Shown: positions 1 to 9,139 of the stretch, piece after piece
Layout: each line of letters opens with the position of its first letter
Position numbering within the stretch: position 1 is the stretch's first letter
Origin: Cyanobacteria bacterium REEB417
Lineage (GTDB): Bacteria > Cyanobacteriota > Cyanobacteriia > PCC-6307 > Cyanobiaceae
Reading direction: 5' to 3'
DNA: 41,427 nt
Assembly: GCA_018970945.1 (NCBI GenBank)
Contig: JAGWVJ010000013.1
Span: 1-41,427 of the forward strand
Translations under genes and position numbers: made by a program
The notes under the pieces: generated by a model
The model's database searches: none
Told to the model about the DNA's origin: nothing
The model's input: the letters and a program-made list of their open reading frames with translations, nothing else

Positions 1-1115
1 AGGGAGGCGCCCACCCCGAGCAGAGCACACAGCATCAGGGTGAAGCTGAGGTTGCCGCGCAGCTGGCCCAGCAGCACCAGGGTCCAGGCCATGGTGCCGA
101 GACCGGCGGCGGCCAGACGACGGCGGTTGAGGCCGCCGGCCAGCTGGGCGACCAGCACTGCTCCCAGCGCCAGGCCGATGCCGCTCATCGCCAGCAGGGT
201 GCCGAACTGGGTGGGCCCCAGCGCCGGAATCAGCGAAGCTAGGCTGATCGCCAGCACATAAAGGGCGGCCAGCAGGCTGTAGAGCAGCACCAGCTGGGCC
301 ATGGCGCTGCGCACGCTGGGCTGGCTGCGCAGCACTGCGACCCCTTCACCGATTTCCTGCCAGACGCTCAGCCGACGTTCGGCCCTGGGGCTCTCCTTCA
401 GGTCGATGCGGCTGATCGCCAGAGCGGCCAGCCCATAGCAGAGTGGCAGCAGCACAAATTCGCCGCCGCCGATCTCGAAGCGGGCCAGCAGCGCTTTGAG
501 CAAGCGCAGGATCGGATCACCCAGGGCGAAGCCCACGATCGTGGCCGCCATGCTCGTGGCCTGGTAGAGCGAGTTGGCCGCAAGCAGCAGCTGCGGCGGC
601 ACCAGCAGTGGGATCGCTGCCTGCTCGGCCGGCGCAAAGAACTGGGTGAGAACCGACTCCAGCAGGGTCATCAGCACCAGGCCCCAGTAGCCCCAGCTGA
701 GCCCCAGCCAGGAGGGACCGCTCAGCAGGCACAGGGGTGCCAGCAGCACCAGCACGGCCCGCAGGCCATTGGAGGCCACCATCATCGAGCGTTTGGGCCA
801 GCGATCGGCCCAGACCCCCGCCACAGTGCCCAGCAGCACCGCCGGGATCGTGTTGGCCACGTAGATACCGGTGGCCAGCAGGGTGATCACCTGGGCCCGG
901 CTTTCCAGGTTGACCCGCATCGCGGCGGCGGCCTCAGCCAGGGCCGGACTGCTGTCGACGCTGCCCGTCACCCACACCTGGGCAATCAGGAACACCATCA
1001 GCACGATGTAGAACTTGTCGGCCAGCTGGGAGAAGATTTGGCCGATCCACAGCTGTCTGAAGTCGCGCAGGCGCAGCACGGCCATCAATCCTTGGGTGGC
1101 GGCTGGGTTGCTCAA
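1..1115 (-). CDS. MFS family exporter, 3' end cut by window
   Basis: The reverse strand reads through as a polytopic membrane protein beginning ...LRLRDFRQLWIGQIFSQLAD, followed by many hydrophobic helices and an MFS-like loop (GVWADRWPKRSMM) after the first helices. This fits a major facilitator superfamily efflux permease of the type common in cyanobacteria; the substrate cannot be read from sequence. The C-terminus lies beyond base 1, so about 371 codons are visible. I place the start at TTG 1115-1113, whose last two bases lie in the recO stop (TTGA overlap), which suggests translational coupling. An ATG at 1085 is the alternative. It would be the last gene of the hpf-deoC-recO-MFS run. 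Confident of the family, unsure of start and cargo. Confidence 0.8.
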   Translation of the reverse strand, partial: MSNPAATQGLMAVLRLRDFRQLWIGQIFSQLADKFYIVLMVFLIAQVWVTGSVDSSPALAEAAAAMRVNLESRAQVITLLATGIYVANTIPAVLLGTVAGVWADRWPKRSMMVASNGLRAVLVLLAPLCLLSGPSWLGLSWGYWGLVLMTLLESVLTQFFAPAEQAAIPLLVPPQLLLAANSLYQATSMAATIVGFALGDPILRLLKALLARFEIGGGEFVLLPLCYGLAALAISRIDLKESPRAERRLSVWQEIGEGVAVLRSQPSVRSAMAQLVLLYSLLAALYVLAISLASLIPALGPTQFGTLLAMSGIGLALGAVLVAQLAGGLNRRRLAAAGLGTMAWTLVLLGQLRGNLSFTLMLCALLGVGAS

Positions 1116-1930
1116 GGCTGCTGTGCTCGCGGGGCTGGGGTCTGGGGCGCCATGTTGCCGTAACAGCTGCGCAGCAGCGCCAGCGAACGAATGCGGCGGT
1201 TGAGGTGTTCGCGGCACCAGCACTCCAGCAGCTCCAGCAGCTTGAGCCACACGGGCTCAGGACCCAGCAGCTCACCGCTGCTGCGGCGGGGCAGGTGGGG
1301 GCGCGGCAGGCGCTGCAGCAGGGCCAGCTCCGAAGGGTTGAGCCACAACTGCGCCCCGGCGATGCCGCCGATCACCAGGCCTTCGCTGCTGAGCACGCTG
1401 CAACGCCAGTCCCAGTCGCCGATCGGCGGCTCCAGGGGTGTGCCGCTGCGGGCACAGGTCTGAAGCGGCAGGGCGTAGCCCCCCAGGGCCAGTTGCTGCA
1501 GGCCGCCCTGCACCAGCACTGCCAGCACCTCAAGGCTGGGGCCCTTTTCCTCGACCAGTTGCTCCAGGCGGCCCAGTTGCAGCAGCAGATGGTTGAGCAG
1601 GGCGTGGGCCGGATCGTTGTCGGCAACCAGGGCCAGGGCCAGTTCGCACAGGGCCTGGGCCGCCGCCAGGGTTTCAAGCCTGCTGCCCAGGGTGCCGTAG
1701 TGATGCAACACCTGAAGTTGGCGCAGTCGCCGCAGGCCGCGGCCGCCGCCGAACTGCAGACGCAGGTGGGCCAGGGGCACGGCGGCCGCCAGGCTGCTGC
1801 GGGGGCGCCTAGCGCCGGGGGCCGCCAGGCGCATCAGGCCCTGATCGCCACTCAGCACGGCAAGCAGCCGGTCCTGTTCGCCCAGGGGCTGGCTGCTCAG
1901 CACAAGGGCTTCGATGGTCTCTTCAGGCAC
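1112..1930 (-). CDS. recO: DNA repair protein RecO
   Basis: A 272-residue protein matching RecO, the mediator that loads RecA onto SSB-coated DNA in the RecFOR gap-repair pathway. The N-terminal OB-fold is recognisable (EALVLSSQPLGEQDRLLAVL, then LAAPGARRPRSSLAA), followed by the helical domain with the typical LCELALALVADNDP segment. The region where many RecO proteins bind zinc reads QTCARSG, with Ser where a second Cys is often found, so the metal site may be degenerate. The start is GTG at 1930-1928, overlapping the 3' end of deoC by 8 nt, and the stop overlaps the proposed MFS start. It is therefore probably co-translated with both neighbours. Confidence 0.92.
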   Translation of the reverse strand: MPEETIEALVLSSQPLGEQDRLLAVLSGDQGLMRLAAPGARRPRSSLAAAVPLAHLRLQFGGGRGLRRLRQLQVLHHYGTLGSRLETLAAAQALCELALALVADNDPAHALLNHLLLQLGRLEQLVEEKGPSLEVLAVLVQGGLQQLALGGYALPLQTCARSGTPLEPPIGDWDWRCSVLSSEGLVIGGIAGAQLWLNPSELALLQRLPRPHLPRRSSGELLGPEPVWLKLLELLECWCREHLNRRIRSLALLRSCYGNMAPQTPAPRAQQP

Positions 1931-2597
1931 CGGCCTTGAGGGCCTCGATCAGGGCCACGCCGCGGCTGGTGCCCAGGCGGCTGGCACCGGCCTGCACCAG
2001 CTCGAGGGCGGCATCGAGGCTGGCGATCCCGCCCGAGGCTTTGATCGCGGCACGGCCGCGGGCCAGGTCCCGCAGGGTGCTCACCTGGGCGGCGGTGGCC
2101 GCCGGTCCGAAGCCCGAGCCGGTTTTGAGAAAGCCGGCACCGGCGTCGATGCTCACCTCCACCAGCAACTCCAGCGCCTCAGGGGTGAGTTTGCCGACTT
2201 CGAGAATGACCTTGAACGGCAGTCCCACCTCGGCCACGGCGGCCAGATCGGCCAGCAGGGTGCTGCTGTCACGGTCCGACAGAGCACCGAAGTCGGGCAC
2301 CACGTCGAGTTCATCGGCACCCTGCTCGGCGGCCAGTTCGGCCTCGGCCCTCTTGACCACGGCCTGCACCGCGCCAAAGGGAAAGCCAATCACTGCCACC
2401 AGCCTGGGCTCGACACCCCCAGCGTTGCGGGGCAGCCGTTCGCGGGCATGGGCCACCCAGCGGGAGGCCACGCACACCCCGGCGAAGCCGAAGTGGCGGG
2501 CCTCGTCGCAGCTGCGGCTGATCGCCTCGCGCCCGGCCAGGGGGTCGAGCTGCGCGTGGTCAATCAACGGGGCGAGATCGGGCCGCTCAGCGTTCAA
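1923..2597 (-). CDS. deoC: Deoxyribose-phosphate aldolase
   Basis: A 224-residue class I aldolase that cleaves 2-deoxyribose 5-phosphate to glyceraldehyde 3-phosphate and acetaldehyde in deoxynucleoside salvage. The TIM-barrel signatures are present: ELDVV with Asp98, KVILEVGKL, GFLKTGSGF with the Schiff-base Lys158, and AIKASGGI with the second active-site Lys186. Length fits the family. The start is TTG at 2597, only 7 nt after the hpf stop, and the 3' end overlaps recO by 8 nt. It therefore sits in the middle of an operon whose first gene is the ribosome hibernation factor. No sign of damage. Confidence 0.93.
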   Translation of the reverse strand: MNAERPDLAPLIDHAQLDPLAGREAISRSCDEARHFGFAGVCVASRWVAHARERLPRNAGGVEPRLVAVIGFPFGAVQAVVKRAEAELAAEQGADELDVVPDFGALSDRDSSTLLADLAAVAEVGLPFKVILEVGKLTPEALELLVEVSIDAGAGFLKTGSGFGPAATAAQVSTLRDLARGRAAIKASGGIASLDAALELVQAGASRLGTSRGVALIEALKAGA

Positions 2598-2604
2598 GGG
2601 GGGC

Positions 2605-3189
2605 CTACTCCCTGGACTGAATCACGCCATACCCGCCATGGTTGCGGCGGTAGGCAACCTGGATCTGCCCACTGTCGCTGTCGCGAAACACGAAGAAGTC
2701 GTGGTCGATCACGTCGAGTTGCTGCAGAGCGGCGTCGACGCTCATCGGCGGCATGGCGAAATACTTGCGGCGCACGCCGCGGCTGGGGGTGGCGGGCTCC
2801 TTGCCATCGGTGAGGCTGGAGCCGGGTGGCGGCAGGGTGGCCGCGCCGGCCTCCTCATCGCGGGCCGAGCGGTGCACCGGGCCGTGGTTGCGCTCGTGCA
2901 GACGTTCCCGGAAGCGGTTGAGCTGGCGGGTCAGCTTGCTGGCCACCAGGTCGATGCTGGCGTAAAGGTTGTCAGAGCGTTCCTGCGCCCGGATCACGGT
3001 GCCGTTGGCAAACATGGTGACCTCGGCCGTCTGCTGCGGCACCCTTGGATTGCGGGCTACCGACAGGTGCACGTCGGCCTCCTTGACCAACCCCTCAAAG
3101 TGGTTGATGGCTCGGCTGAGCTTGGTTTCGGTGTATTCCCGGATTGCGGGTGTCACCTCGAGATTGCGGCCATGGATGAGCAGTTTCAT
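2605..3189 (-). CDS. hpf: Ribosome hibernation promoting factor, long form (LrtA)
   Basis: A 194-residue protein starting MKLLIHGRNLEVTPAIREY. The N-terminal half is the S30AE/YfiA fold that binds in the decoding centre of idle 30S subunits. The C-terminal 60 residues (RKYFAMPPMSVDAALQQLDV, then DHDFFVFRDSDSG) form the dimerisation tail of long HPF, which joins ribosomes into 100S dimers. In cyanobacteria this protein is LrtA, named for transcripts that accumulate in the dark. The start at ATG 3189 leaves a 51-nt gap to the divergent lipB, which must hold promoters for both genes. Light/dark control is known for the family but was not read from this sequence. Confidence 0.93.
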   Translation of the reverse strand: MKLLIHGRNLEVTPAIREYTETKLSRAINHFEGLVKEADVHLSVARNPRVPQQTAEVTMFANGTVIRAQERSDNLYASIDLVASKLTRQLNRFRERLHERNHGPVHRSARDEEAGAATLPPPGSSLTDGKEPATPSRGVRRKYFAMPPMSVDAALQQLDVIDHDFFVFRDSDSGQIQVAYRRNHGGYGVIQSRE

Positions 3190-3240
3190 CAGAGCGTCCG
3201 GCCTCCGTTGCTCGGAATGGTTCAACGCTAGGAAGGGCTG

Positions 3241-3900
3241 ATGGCGCGGTCCACGGGCGACGCAATCCTTCTTGAACCGTCCGGTCCGGTTCCGTTTGAG
3301 ACGGCCTGGCAGCAGCAGCGTGAGCAGCAGCAGCGCCTGCTCGATGACCCCCAGGGGCCCGCGGCCGTGCTCCTGCTCGAGCATCAGCCCTGCTACACCC
3401 TGGGGCGCGGGGCTGATCCGGCATTTCTGCGCTTCGACCCAAGGCGGCCACCCCATCCGCTGTTTCGCATCGACCGGGGCGGTGAAGTGACCCACCACTG
3501 CCCAGGCCAGCTGGTGCTTTATCCGGTGCTGAACCTGCAACGCCACGGGGCCGATCTGCACACCTACCTGCGGGCGCTGGAGCAGGTGGTGCTGGATGTG
3601 CTCACCGTCCTGGCGTTGCCAGGAGAGCGCAGCACGGGGCAGACCGGCGTCTGGCTCGAGGGGCGGAAGGTGGCAGCGATCGGTGTGGGCGCGCGGCGCT
3701 GGATCAGCCAGCACGGCCTGGCCCTCAACGTCGACTGCGACCTGTCCGGTTTTGCTGCGATCGTGCCCTGCGGTATCGCCGATCGACCGGTGGGCCGCCT
3801 GAGTGACTGGATCCCCGGCCTGACCACAACCAAGGTGCGTCCCCTGCTGTTGCACGCGCTGGCCCGGCGCTTCGCCCTGCAGTTGTTGCCATGCGATTGA
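3241..3900 (+). CDS. lipB: Octanoyltransferase LipB
   Basis: A 219-residue enzyme that moves octanoyl groups from acyl carrier protein to lipoyl-dependent proteins, the first step of lipoate synthesis. Visible signatures are [14 protein letters not shown] (residues 79-92), the active-site Lys143 in [17 protein letters not shown], and the catalytic Cys177 in VPCGI. A good Shine-Dalgarno (AGGAAGG) lies just upstream of ATG 3241. It is divergent from hpf. The lipoylated E2 subunit of pyruvate dehydrogenase is encoded 2.6 kb downstream on the same strand (6488-7837), so donor and acceptor enzymes are near neighbours. Confidence 0.95.
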   Translation: MARSTGDAILLEPSGPVPFETAWQQQREQQQRLLDDPQGPAAVLLLEHQPCYTLGRGADPAFLRFDPRRPPHPLFRIDRGGEVTHHCPGQLVLYPVLNLQRHGADLHTYLRALEQVVLDVLTVLALPGERSTGQTGVWLEGRKVAAIGVGARRWISQHGLALNVDCDLSGFAAIVPCGIADRPVGRLSDWIPGLTTTKVRPLLLHALARRFALQLLPCD

Positions 3901-3946
3901 TCGTCGGGCAACCCCGGCGCGCTCCCCTATTGCTGGCCCTGAACCG

Positions 3947-3986
3947 CTGCAACAACACGCCAGAATTCCGACGTGTTGTTGCAGGA
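3947..3986 (+). promoter_or_regulatory. Perfect 13-bp hairpin at start of acyl-CoA synthetase gene
   Basis: CTGCAACAACACG (3947-3959) and CGTGTTGTTGCAG (3972-3984) are exact reverse complements separated by 12 nt. The likely Shine-Dalgarno AGGA (3983-3986) overlaps the foot of the right arm, 7 nt before ATG 3994. No T-run follows, so a terminator for lipB is unlikely. It could be a repressor operator or an RNA stem that limits ribosome access. Confidence 0.6.
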
Positions 3987-3993
3987 CGCTCGG

Positions 3994-5955
3994 ATGCATC
4001 GCCTCACCACGACTGCTGAGGTGCGTACCGCCGAGCTGCATTGGACCGGCAGCCGCGACGACCTGCGGGCCATCGCCCAGCGGGCCGATTGGAGCCAGCT
4101 CAGCCGCATCGACCAGCTCTGGCCCGTGCTGGCCGAGCGCCATGGCGACGCCGTTGCCGTGGAGGCTCCCCATGCCAATCCGCCGGAGCGCTTCAGCTAC
4201 CGCGAGCTCAGTGACCGCATCGATATCGCCGCTGCTGCGTTGGCGCAGTGGGGGGTGGGGCCCGGGGACGTGGTGGCGCTGGTTGCGGAGAATGGGCCCC
4301 GCTGGCTGATCGCCGATCAGGCGATCATGCGCTGCGGCGCCAGCGATGCCGTGCGGGGGGCCACGGCGCCGCTCGAAGAGCTGCGCTACATCCTCGACGA
4401 TTCGGCTGCCGTGGGCCTGGTGGTTGAGTCGGCGGCCCTGCTGGAGCGCCTTGCCCTGACCGCTGAACAGGTGCAGCGGCTGCGCTTCGTGCTCGTGCTG
4501 CAGGACGAACGGGGCGCGAGCACGCCTGCGGCGGCCGGCGGCCCACGGGCATGGCACAGCTGGGACGATCTGCTGGCTCGCGGTGCGGGAGCGCCGCCCC
4601 CACTGGCCGGTGCGGCCACGGGACCTTCCGGCATGGCCACGGTCCTCTACACCTCGGGCACCACGGGGCAGCCCAAGGGCGTGCCCCTGAGTCACACCAA
4701 CCTGCTGCACCAGCTGCGCAGCCTGGGGGTGGCGGTCAACCCCAGGCCCGGTGATCGGGTGCTGAGCGTGCTGCCGATCTGGCACGCCTACGAGCGCAGC
4801 GCCGAGTACTTCCTGTTCTCGTGCGGATGCCGGCAGACCTACACGACCCTCAAACAACTGCGCACCGACCTGCAGGCGGTGCGGCCCCATTACCTGATCA
4901 GTGTGCCGCGGCTGTGGGAGGCCCTGCTCTCGGGCTTCAGTGATGCGTTGACGGGTATGCCCGCGGCTCGCCAGCGGTTGATCAGCGGCGCCCTGGCCAA
5001 CAGCCGCGCCTGGTGCCTGGCCCGCCGCCGTGCCCTCGACCTCACCTTGGTCCCCGAGACGGCTGGGGTACGTCTGGCTGCCGCCGCAATGGCTCTGCTG
5101 CGCTGGCCGGCCCATGCCCTGGCGGCCCGGTTGATCTGGCCCAAGGTGCGCGGCCAGCTGGTGGGCGGGCGCCTGCGGACCGCCATCAGCGGCGGTGGAG
5201 CCTTGGCCATGCATGTCGATGGTTTCTTCGAGGCCATTGGCATCGAGCTGCTGGTGGGCTACGGCCTCACCGAGACCAGCCCGGTGCTCAGTTGCCGGCG
5301 CCGTTGGTGCAACCGCCGCGGCAGTTCGGGCCAGCCCCTGCCGGGCACGGCGATCCGCATCGTCGATCCCGAACGTCGCACCAGCCTGGGCGTGGGCGAG
5401 CGCGGCCTGGTGCTGGCCAGGGGCCCCCAGGTGATGGCGGGGTACCTGGGCAAACCCGACGCCACGGCCACGGTGCTCGATGCCGAAGGCTGGTTTGACA
5501 CCGGCGATCTGGGCTGTCTGCTGGCCGACGGTTCGCTGGTGCTCACCGGCCGCGCCAAGGACACGATCGTGCTGAGCAGCGGCGAGAACATCGAACCGGG
5601 TCCGCTGGAAGACTGCCTGGTGGCCGATGAGCTGGTGGAGCAGGTCATGCTGGTGGGTCAGGACCGCAAGGCTCTCGGGGCCCTGGTGGTGCCCAGGCCT
5701 GACCCCATGGCGGCCTTCGCCGCCGCCCAGGGGGTGCCATTGCATCACCCCGCGGTGCTCAAGGCCCTCACCGGCCAGCTCAACCGACGTCTGCAGGGCC
5801 GGGCCGGGGCCCGGCCCGATGAGCGTCTGGCCGGGGTCGCGCTGGTGGAGCCCTTCACGATCGACAACGGCCTGCTCACCCAGACCCTCAAGCAGCGCCG
5901 CGACCGCATTGCAGCCCGCGATGTGGCGGCCATTGACGCGATCTACACCCGCTGA
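3994..5955 (+). CDS. AMP-forming long-chain acyl-CoA/acyl-ACP synthetase
   Basis: A 653-residue ANL-superfamily enzyme that activates fatty acids through an acyl-adenylate. The P-loop-like signature YTSGTTGQPKG begins at residue 219. It is followed by LPIWHAYERS, the GYGLTETSPV adenine motif, DTGDLG, and GRAKDTIVLSSGENIEP near the C-terminal hinge. Cyanobacteria usually have a single such enzyme (Aas/FadD) that recycles free fatty acids onto ACP; whether this one uses CoA or ACP cannot be decided here. ATG 3994 is chosen because it has an AGGA 7 nt upstream. The in-frame GTG at 3973 would lie inside a perfect hairpin. The gene ends 27 nt before the YlqD-like gene. Confidence 0.93.
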   Translation: MHRLTTTAEVRTAELHWTGSRDDLRAIAQRADWSQLSRIDQLWPVLAERHGDAVAVEAPHANPPERFSYRELSDRIDIAAAALAQWGVGPGDVVALVAENGPRWLIADQAIMRCGASDAVRGATAPLEELRYILDDSAAVGLVVESAALLERLALTAEQVQRLRFVLVLQDERGASTPAAAGGPRAWHSWDDLLARGAGAPPPLAGAATGPSGMATVLYTSGTTGQPKGVPLSHTNLLHQLRSLGVAVNPRPGDRVLSVLPIWHAYERSAEYFLFSCGCRQTYTTLKQLRTDLQAVRPHYLISVPRLWEALLSGFSDALTGMPAARQRLISGALANSRAWCLARRRALDLTLVPETAGVRLAAAAMALLRWPAHALAARLIWPKVRGQLVGGRLRTAISGGGALAMHVDGFFEAIGIELLVGYGLTETSPVLSCRRRWCNRRGSSGQPLPGTAIRIVDPERRTSLGVGERGLVLARGPQVMAGYLGKPDATATVLDAEGWFDTGDLGCLLADGSLVLTGRAKDTIVLSSGENIEPGPLEDCLVADELVEQVMLVGQDRKALGALVVPRPDPMAAFAAAQGVPLHHPAVLKALTGQLNRRLQGRAGARPDERLAGVALVEPFTIDNGLLTQTLKQRRDRIAARDVAAIDAIYTR

Positions 5956-5982
5956 CACGCTGAGCGCTGGTTGGTTAGATCC

Positions 5983-6429
5983 ATGGGTTCAGGCGCTCCT
6001 CTCTCGATCAAGCGTTCGATCACGGTGCGGGCGGTGGTCACGCCCCGTTGGAAGGAGGACGCCGAGCGCGAGCTCAGCGCCGCCGTGGCCAACAGCGACG
6101 GCCAGCTCTCCCAGCTGGAGCTCGAGGGCCAGCAGGTGGTGGATGAGATCCGCCGCCAGAGCGCCAACCCCCTCGATCCGCGGGTGCAGGAGCAGGTCGC
6201 TTCGGTTCAGCAGCAGGTGGCCGCCAAACGGGCCGAGCTCGAGGAGCAGAAGCGCCAGCTGCTCGAGCAGCAGCGCCAGGTGCGTGATCTTGAGATGGAG
6301 CAGATCGTCGAGCAGGGCCAGCTCGAAAGCTTCTGCGATGTGCAGGTGGGCGACAACCTGGTCGAGAAGCTGTCGGTCGCCATCGTCGTGCGCGACGGCG
6401 TGATCGAGGCGATCGAGGGGACCCTCTGA
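5983..6429 (+). CDS. YlqD-family coiled-coil protein
   Basis: A 148-residue protein starting MGSGAPLSIKRSITVRAVVT. A long glutamine- and glutamate-rich helix (about residues 24-110) contains QQQVAAKRAELEEQKRQLLE and must form a coiled coil. A compact C-terminal part with CDVQVGDNLVEKLSVAIVVR follows. This architecture matches the YlqD family found in Bacillus and cyanobacteria, whose function is not established. ATG 5983 is preferred over the upstream in-frame GTG 5971. It lies between the acyl-CoA synthetase and the PDH E2 gene on the same strand, which suggests co-transcription but gives no clear role. Confidence 0.75.
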   Translation: MGSGAPLSIKRSITVRAVVTPRWKEDAERELSAAVANSDGQLSQLELEGQQVVDEIRRQSANPLDPRVQEQVASVQQQVAAKRAELEEQKRQLLEQQRQVRDLEMEQIVEQGQLESFCDVQVGDNLVEKLSVAIVVRDGVIEAIEGTL

Positions 6430-6487
6430 GCCCCTTAGCTCAGCAGTGCCGGCGTAAAATCCGCCCCATCAGCGCGGCAGTCTTCCG

Positions 6488-7837
6488 TTGGCCACCCACG
6501 ACATCTTCATGCCCGCCCTCTCGTCAACGATGACGGAGGGCAAGGTCGTCGAGTGGCTCAAGAAACCCGGTGATCGGGTTGAACGCGGCGAGTCGGTGCT
6601 CGTGGTCGAGTCCGATAAGGCCGATATGGATGTCGAGTCCTTCCAGGAGGGGTATCTGGCGGCGGTCATCGTTGCTGCTGGCGGCAGTGCACCGGTGGGC
6701 GACACAATCGGTCTCATTGTCGAGACCGAAGCCGAGATCGCCGAGGTGCAGGCCAAGGCACCCAAGGCTCCGGCATCAGCCCCCGCCTCTGTTGTCCCTG
6801 CCGCAGAGGTCCCTGCCGCCGCTGCGGTGCCGGTCGCTCCTCCCCCGGTCGTGCCTGCACCTCCTGCTGCAGCCCCTGTGGCGGTGGCTGCCCCGGCCTC
6901 CAGCGCCAGTGGCCGCGTGGTGGCCAGCCCCCGCGCCAAGAAACTCGCCGGTCAGCTGGGGGTCGACCTGGGTGTGCTGCGCGGCAGTGGTCCCCACGGC
7001 CGCATTCAGGCTGACGACGTGCTGGCCGCCAAGGGCCAGCCCAACACCGTGCCCTGGGTGGCCGAAGGTCCTGGCCCTGCTGTCGTTTCTGGCGGCAATG
7101 GCGCATCAGCCGGCAACGGATCCGCCCCAGCCCCGGCCGGCAACGCCTTCGGCCGACCCGGCGAGAGCGTCACTTTCAACACACTGCAGAACGCGGTCAA
7201 CCGCAATATGGTGGCCAGCCTGGCGGTGCCCACCTTCCGGGTGGGCTACACGATCACGACCACCAGGCTCGACGCCTTCTACAAGCAGGTCAAGGGCAAG
7301 GGCGTCACCATGACGGCCCTGCTGGCGAAGGCGGTAGCCGTCACCCTGGCGCGCCATCCCCAGGTCAATGCGGCCACCAGCGCCGATGGCACGGCCATGG
7401 TCTACCCCGCCAGCATCAACGTGGCTGTGGCGGTGGCCATGGAAGACGGCGGCCTGATCACGCCGGTGCTGGCGTCCGCCGACAGGACCGACATTTACGA
7501 ACTCGCTCGCAACTGGGCCGACCTGGTGGCCCGGGCCCGCAGCAAGCAGCTGCAGCCCGACGAGTACAGCACCGGCACCTTCACCCTCTCGAACCTGGGC
7601 ATGTTCGGCGTCGACCGCTTCGACGCGATCCTGCCCCCCGGCACCGGCGCGATTCTGGCAGTGGCCGGTTCGCGGCCCACGGTCGTGGCCAGCAAGGATG
7701 GTTCCATCCGGGTCGCCAACCAGATGCAGGTCAACCTCACCTGCGACCACCGCGTCATCTACGGCGCCGATGCGGCGGCCTTCCTCAAGGATCTGGCCCA
7801 GCTGATCGACACCAACCCCGAGAGCCTCGCGCTCTGA
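6488..7837 (+). CDS. Dihydrolipoamide acetyltransferase, E2 of pyruvate dehydrogenase
   Basis: A 449-residue E2 that carries acetyl groups from pyruvate dehydrogenase E1 to CoA. Order of parts: a lipoyl domain with the lipoylated Lys44 in ESDKADMDVES; an Ala/Pro/Val-rich swinging linker (about 85-140); a peripheral subunit-binding domain (ASPRAKKLAGQLGVDLG); a second flexible Gly/Ala-rich linker; and the catalytic domain ending CDHRVIYGADAAAF, with catalytic His421. The usual DHRxxDG motif reads DHRVIYG, as in plastid-type E2 enzymes. The start is TTG 6490 (bases 6488-6490). A candidate -10 box TAAAAT lies about 30 nt upstream. It depends on LipB-type lipoylation. Confidence 0.94.
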   Translation: MATHDIFMPALSSTMTEGKVVEWLKKPGDRVERGESVLVVESDKADMDVESFQEGYLAAVIVAAGGSAPVGDTIGLIVETEAEIAEVQAKAPKAPASAPASVVPAAEVPAAAAVPVAPPPVVPAPPAAAPVAVAAPASSASGRVVASPRAKKLAGQLGVDLGVLRGSGPHGRIQADDVLAAKGQPNTVPWVAEGPGPAVVSGGNGASAGNGSAPAPAGNAFGRPGESVTFNTLQNAVNRNMVASLAVPTFRVGYTITTTRLDAFYKQVKGKGVTMTALLAKAVAVTLARHPQVNAATSADGTAMVYPASINVAVAVAMEDGGLITPVLASADRTDIYELARNWADLVARARSKQLQPDEYSTGTFTLSNLGMFGVDRFDAILPPGTGAILAVAGSRPTVVASKDGSIRVANQMQVNLTCDHRVIYGADAAAFLKDLAQLIDTNPESLAL

Positions 7838-7929
7838 ACCTGCTGGCGCACCGGAGTGGCGCCCTGGAACGCGCGTTGCCCCAGATGGCTGCGGCGGTCG
7901 CCAATCTCGATGGCAACTGAGCTCACGTT

Positions 7930-9108
7930 GTGTTGAATCTCGCTGACGCGCTGCTCTCCAGTTATGCCTTTGAGCTGCCGCCCGAGCGCATCGCCCAGCG
8001 GCCCGTGGAGCCGCGCCACAGCGCCCGGTTGTTGGCTGTGGATCCTGCCGGCGAGGGCCCTGCGCCGCACGCGCGCCATCTGAGCGTCTGGGATCTGCAA
8101 CAGGAGCTCCAACCCGGCGATCTGCTGGTGGTCAACGACACCCGCGTGCTGCGGGCTCGCCTGGAGGCCCACCGCGCCAGTGGGGGAGCCGTCGAGCTGC
8201 TTGTGCTGGAGCCTTGGCAGCCCGTTGATGCCAACGTTGGTGGCGCTGATGCCATTGCAGCTGGTCCAGGTCGATGGCTTTGCCTGGCTAAGCCGGCAAA
8301 ACGTCTCAAAGCCGGAGACGTTGTCACGGTGGATGCCGATGGGCAGGAGCCATTACTCCTGACGGTGCTGGGGGCCGATCCTGAAACGGGCGGACGCATC
8401 GTGCAGTTTCCGCTGGCGTGCGTCGATGCAGCCGCGCTGGAACCGCTGCTGCTGCGTTATGGAGCTGTCCCGCTGCCGCCTTACATCCATGAGCATGACG
8501 CGTCTGACGATGAGCGGTACCAAACCCGCTATGCCCAGCGTCCTGGTTCGGTGGCGGCACCAACGGCTGGGCTCCATCTGAGCGATGAACTGCTCGAGGC
8601 CATTCGCAAGCGGGGGGTTGAGATCGCCACCACAACCCTGCATGTGGGCCTGGGGACCTTCAGGCCTGTTGAGACCGAAGACCTCAGCCTGCTGCAGCTC
8701 CACAGCGAGTGGGTGGAGGTGAGCCCCCAGCTGGTGGATGCCGTGACCGCCTGCAGGCGCCGTGGCGGCCGGGTGATTGCCGTTGGCACCACCAGCGTGC
8801 GCAGTCTCGAGGCGGTCGCCCAGTTGCAGGGCGGGGTGCTGGCGCCCCACACTGGCCCTGTGAATCTGGTGATCCAACCGGGCTACCACTTCCAGGTGGT
8901 GCAGGGCCTGTTGACGAACTTCCACCTGCCCAAAAGCTCACTGCTGCTGTTGGTGAGCGCCCTGATCGGCCGTCAGCGGCTGCTGGACCTCTACGCCGAG
9001 GCCATCGAGAACGGGTACCGCTTCTTCTCCTATGGCGATGCCATGTGGATCGCGCCCGAGGCGGTGCTCAGCGCAGCAGCACCAGACAGCAAAAAGCCCC
9101 CGGGGTGA
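7930..9108 (+). CDS. queA: tRNA preQ1(34) ribosyltransferase-isomerase QueA
   Basis: A 392-residue QueA, which transfers and rearranges the ribose of S-adenosylmethionine onto preQ1 at the wobble base to give epoxyqueuosine in GUN-anticodon tRNAs. Family segments are clear: [62 protein letters not shown] and [11 protein letters not shown]. The start is GTG 7930, with TTG 7933 directly after it. The last codons and the TGA stop lie inside the hairpin that serves as terminator for the convergent sodB. The middle of the gene (about 8200-8550) uses more AT-rich codons than its ends. Confidence 0.95.
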   Translation: MLNLADALLSSYAFELPPERIAQRPVEPRHSARLLAVDPAGEGPAPHARHLSVWDLQQELQPGDLLVVNDTRVLRARLEAHRASGGAVELLVLEPWQPVDANVGGADAIAAGPGRWLCLAKPAKRLKAGDVVTVDADGQEPLLLTVLGADPETGGRIVQFPLACVDAAALEPLLLRYGAVPLPPYIHEHDASDDERYQTRYAQRPGSVAAPTAGLHLSDELLEAIRKRGVEIATTTLHVGLGTFRPVETEDLSLLQLHSEWVEVSPQLVDAVTACRRRGGRVIAVGTTSVRSLEAVAQLQGGVLAPHTGPVNLVIQPGYHFQVVQGLLTNFHLPKSSLLLLVSALIGRQRLLDLYAEAIENGYRFFSYGDAMWIAPEAVLSAAAPDSKKPPG

Positions 9109-9115
9109 CCGGGGG
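9091..9115 (-). terminator. Rho-independent terminator of sodB
   Basis: On the reverse strand, CCCCCGG - TCACC - CCGGGGG is followed by CTTTTT. Arms are 9097-9103 and 9109-9115, and the T-run maps to 9091-9095. It sits 24 nt past the sodB stop and overlaps the last codons and stop of convergent queA. Confidence 0.85.
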
Positions 9116-9139
9116 TCAGGCGGGCAGATGCCGTCTCGA

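Noticed and set aside
2605-5958. A very long minus-strand open frame of over 1100 codons
   Set aside because: Only its last 194 codons (hpf) are real. The rest is antisense to lipB and the acyl-CoA synthetase and has His/Gln/Gly-rich shadow composition typical of high-GC antisense frames.
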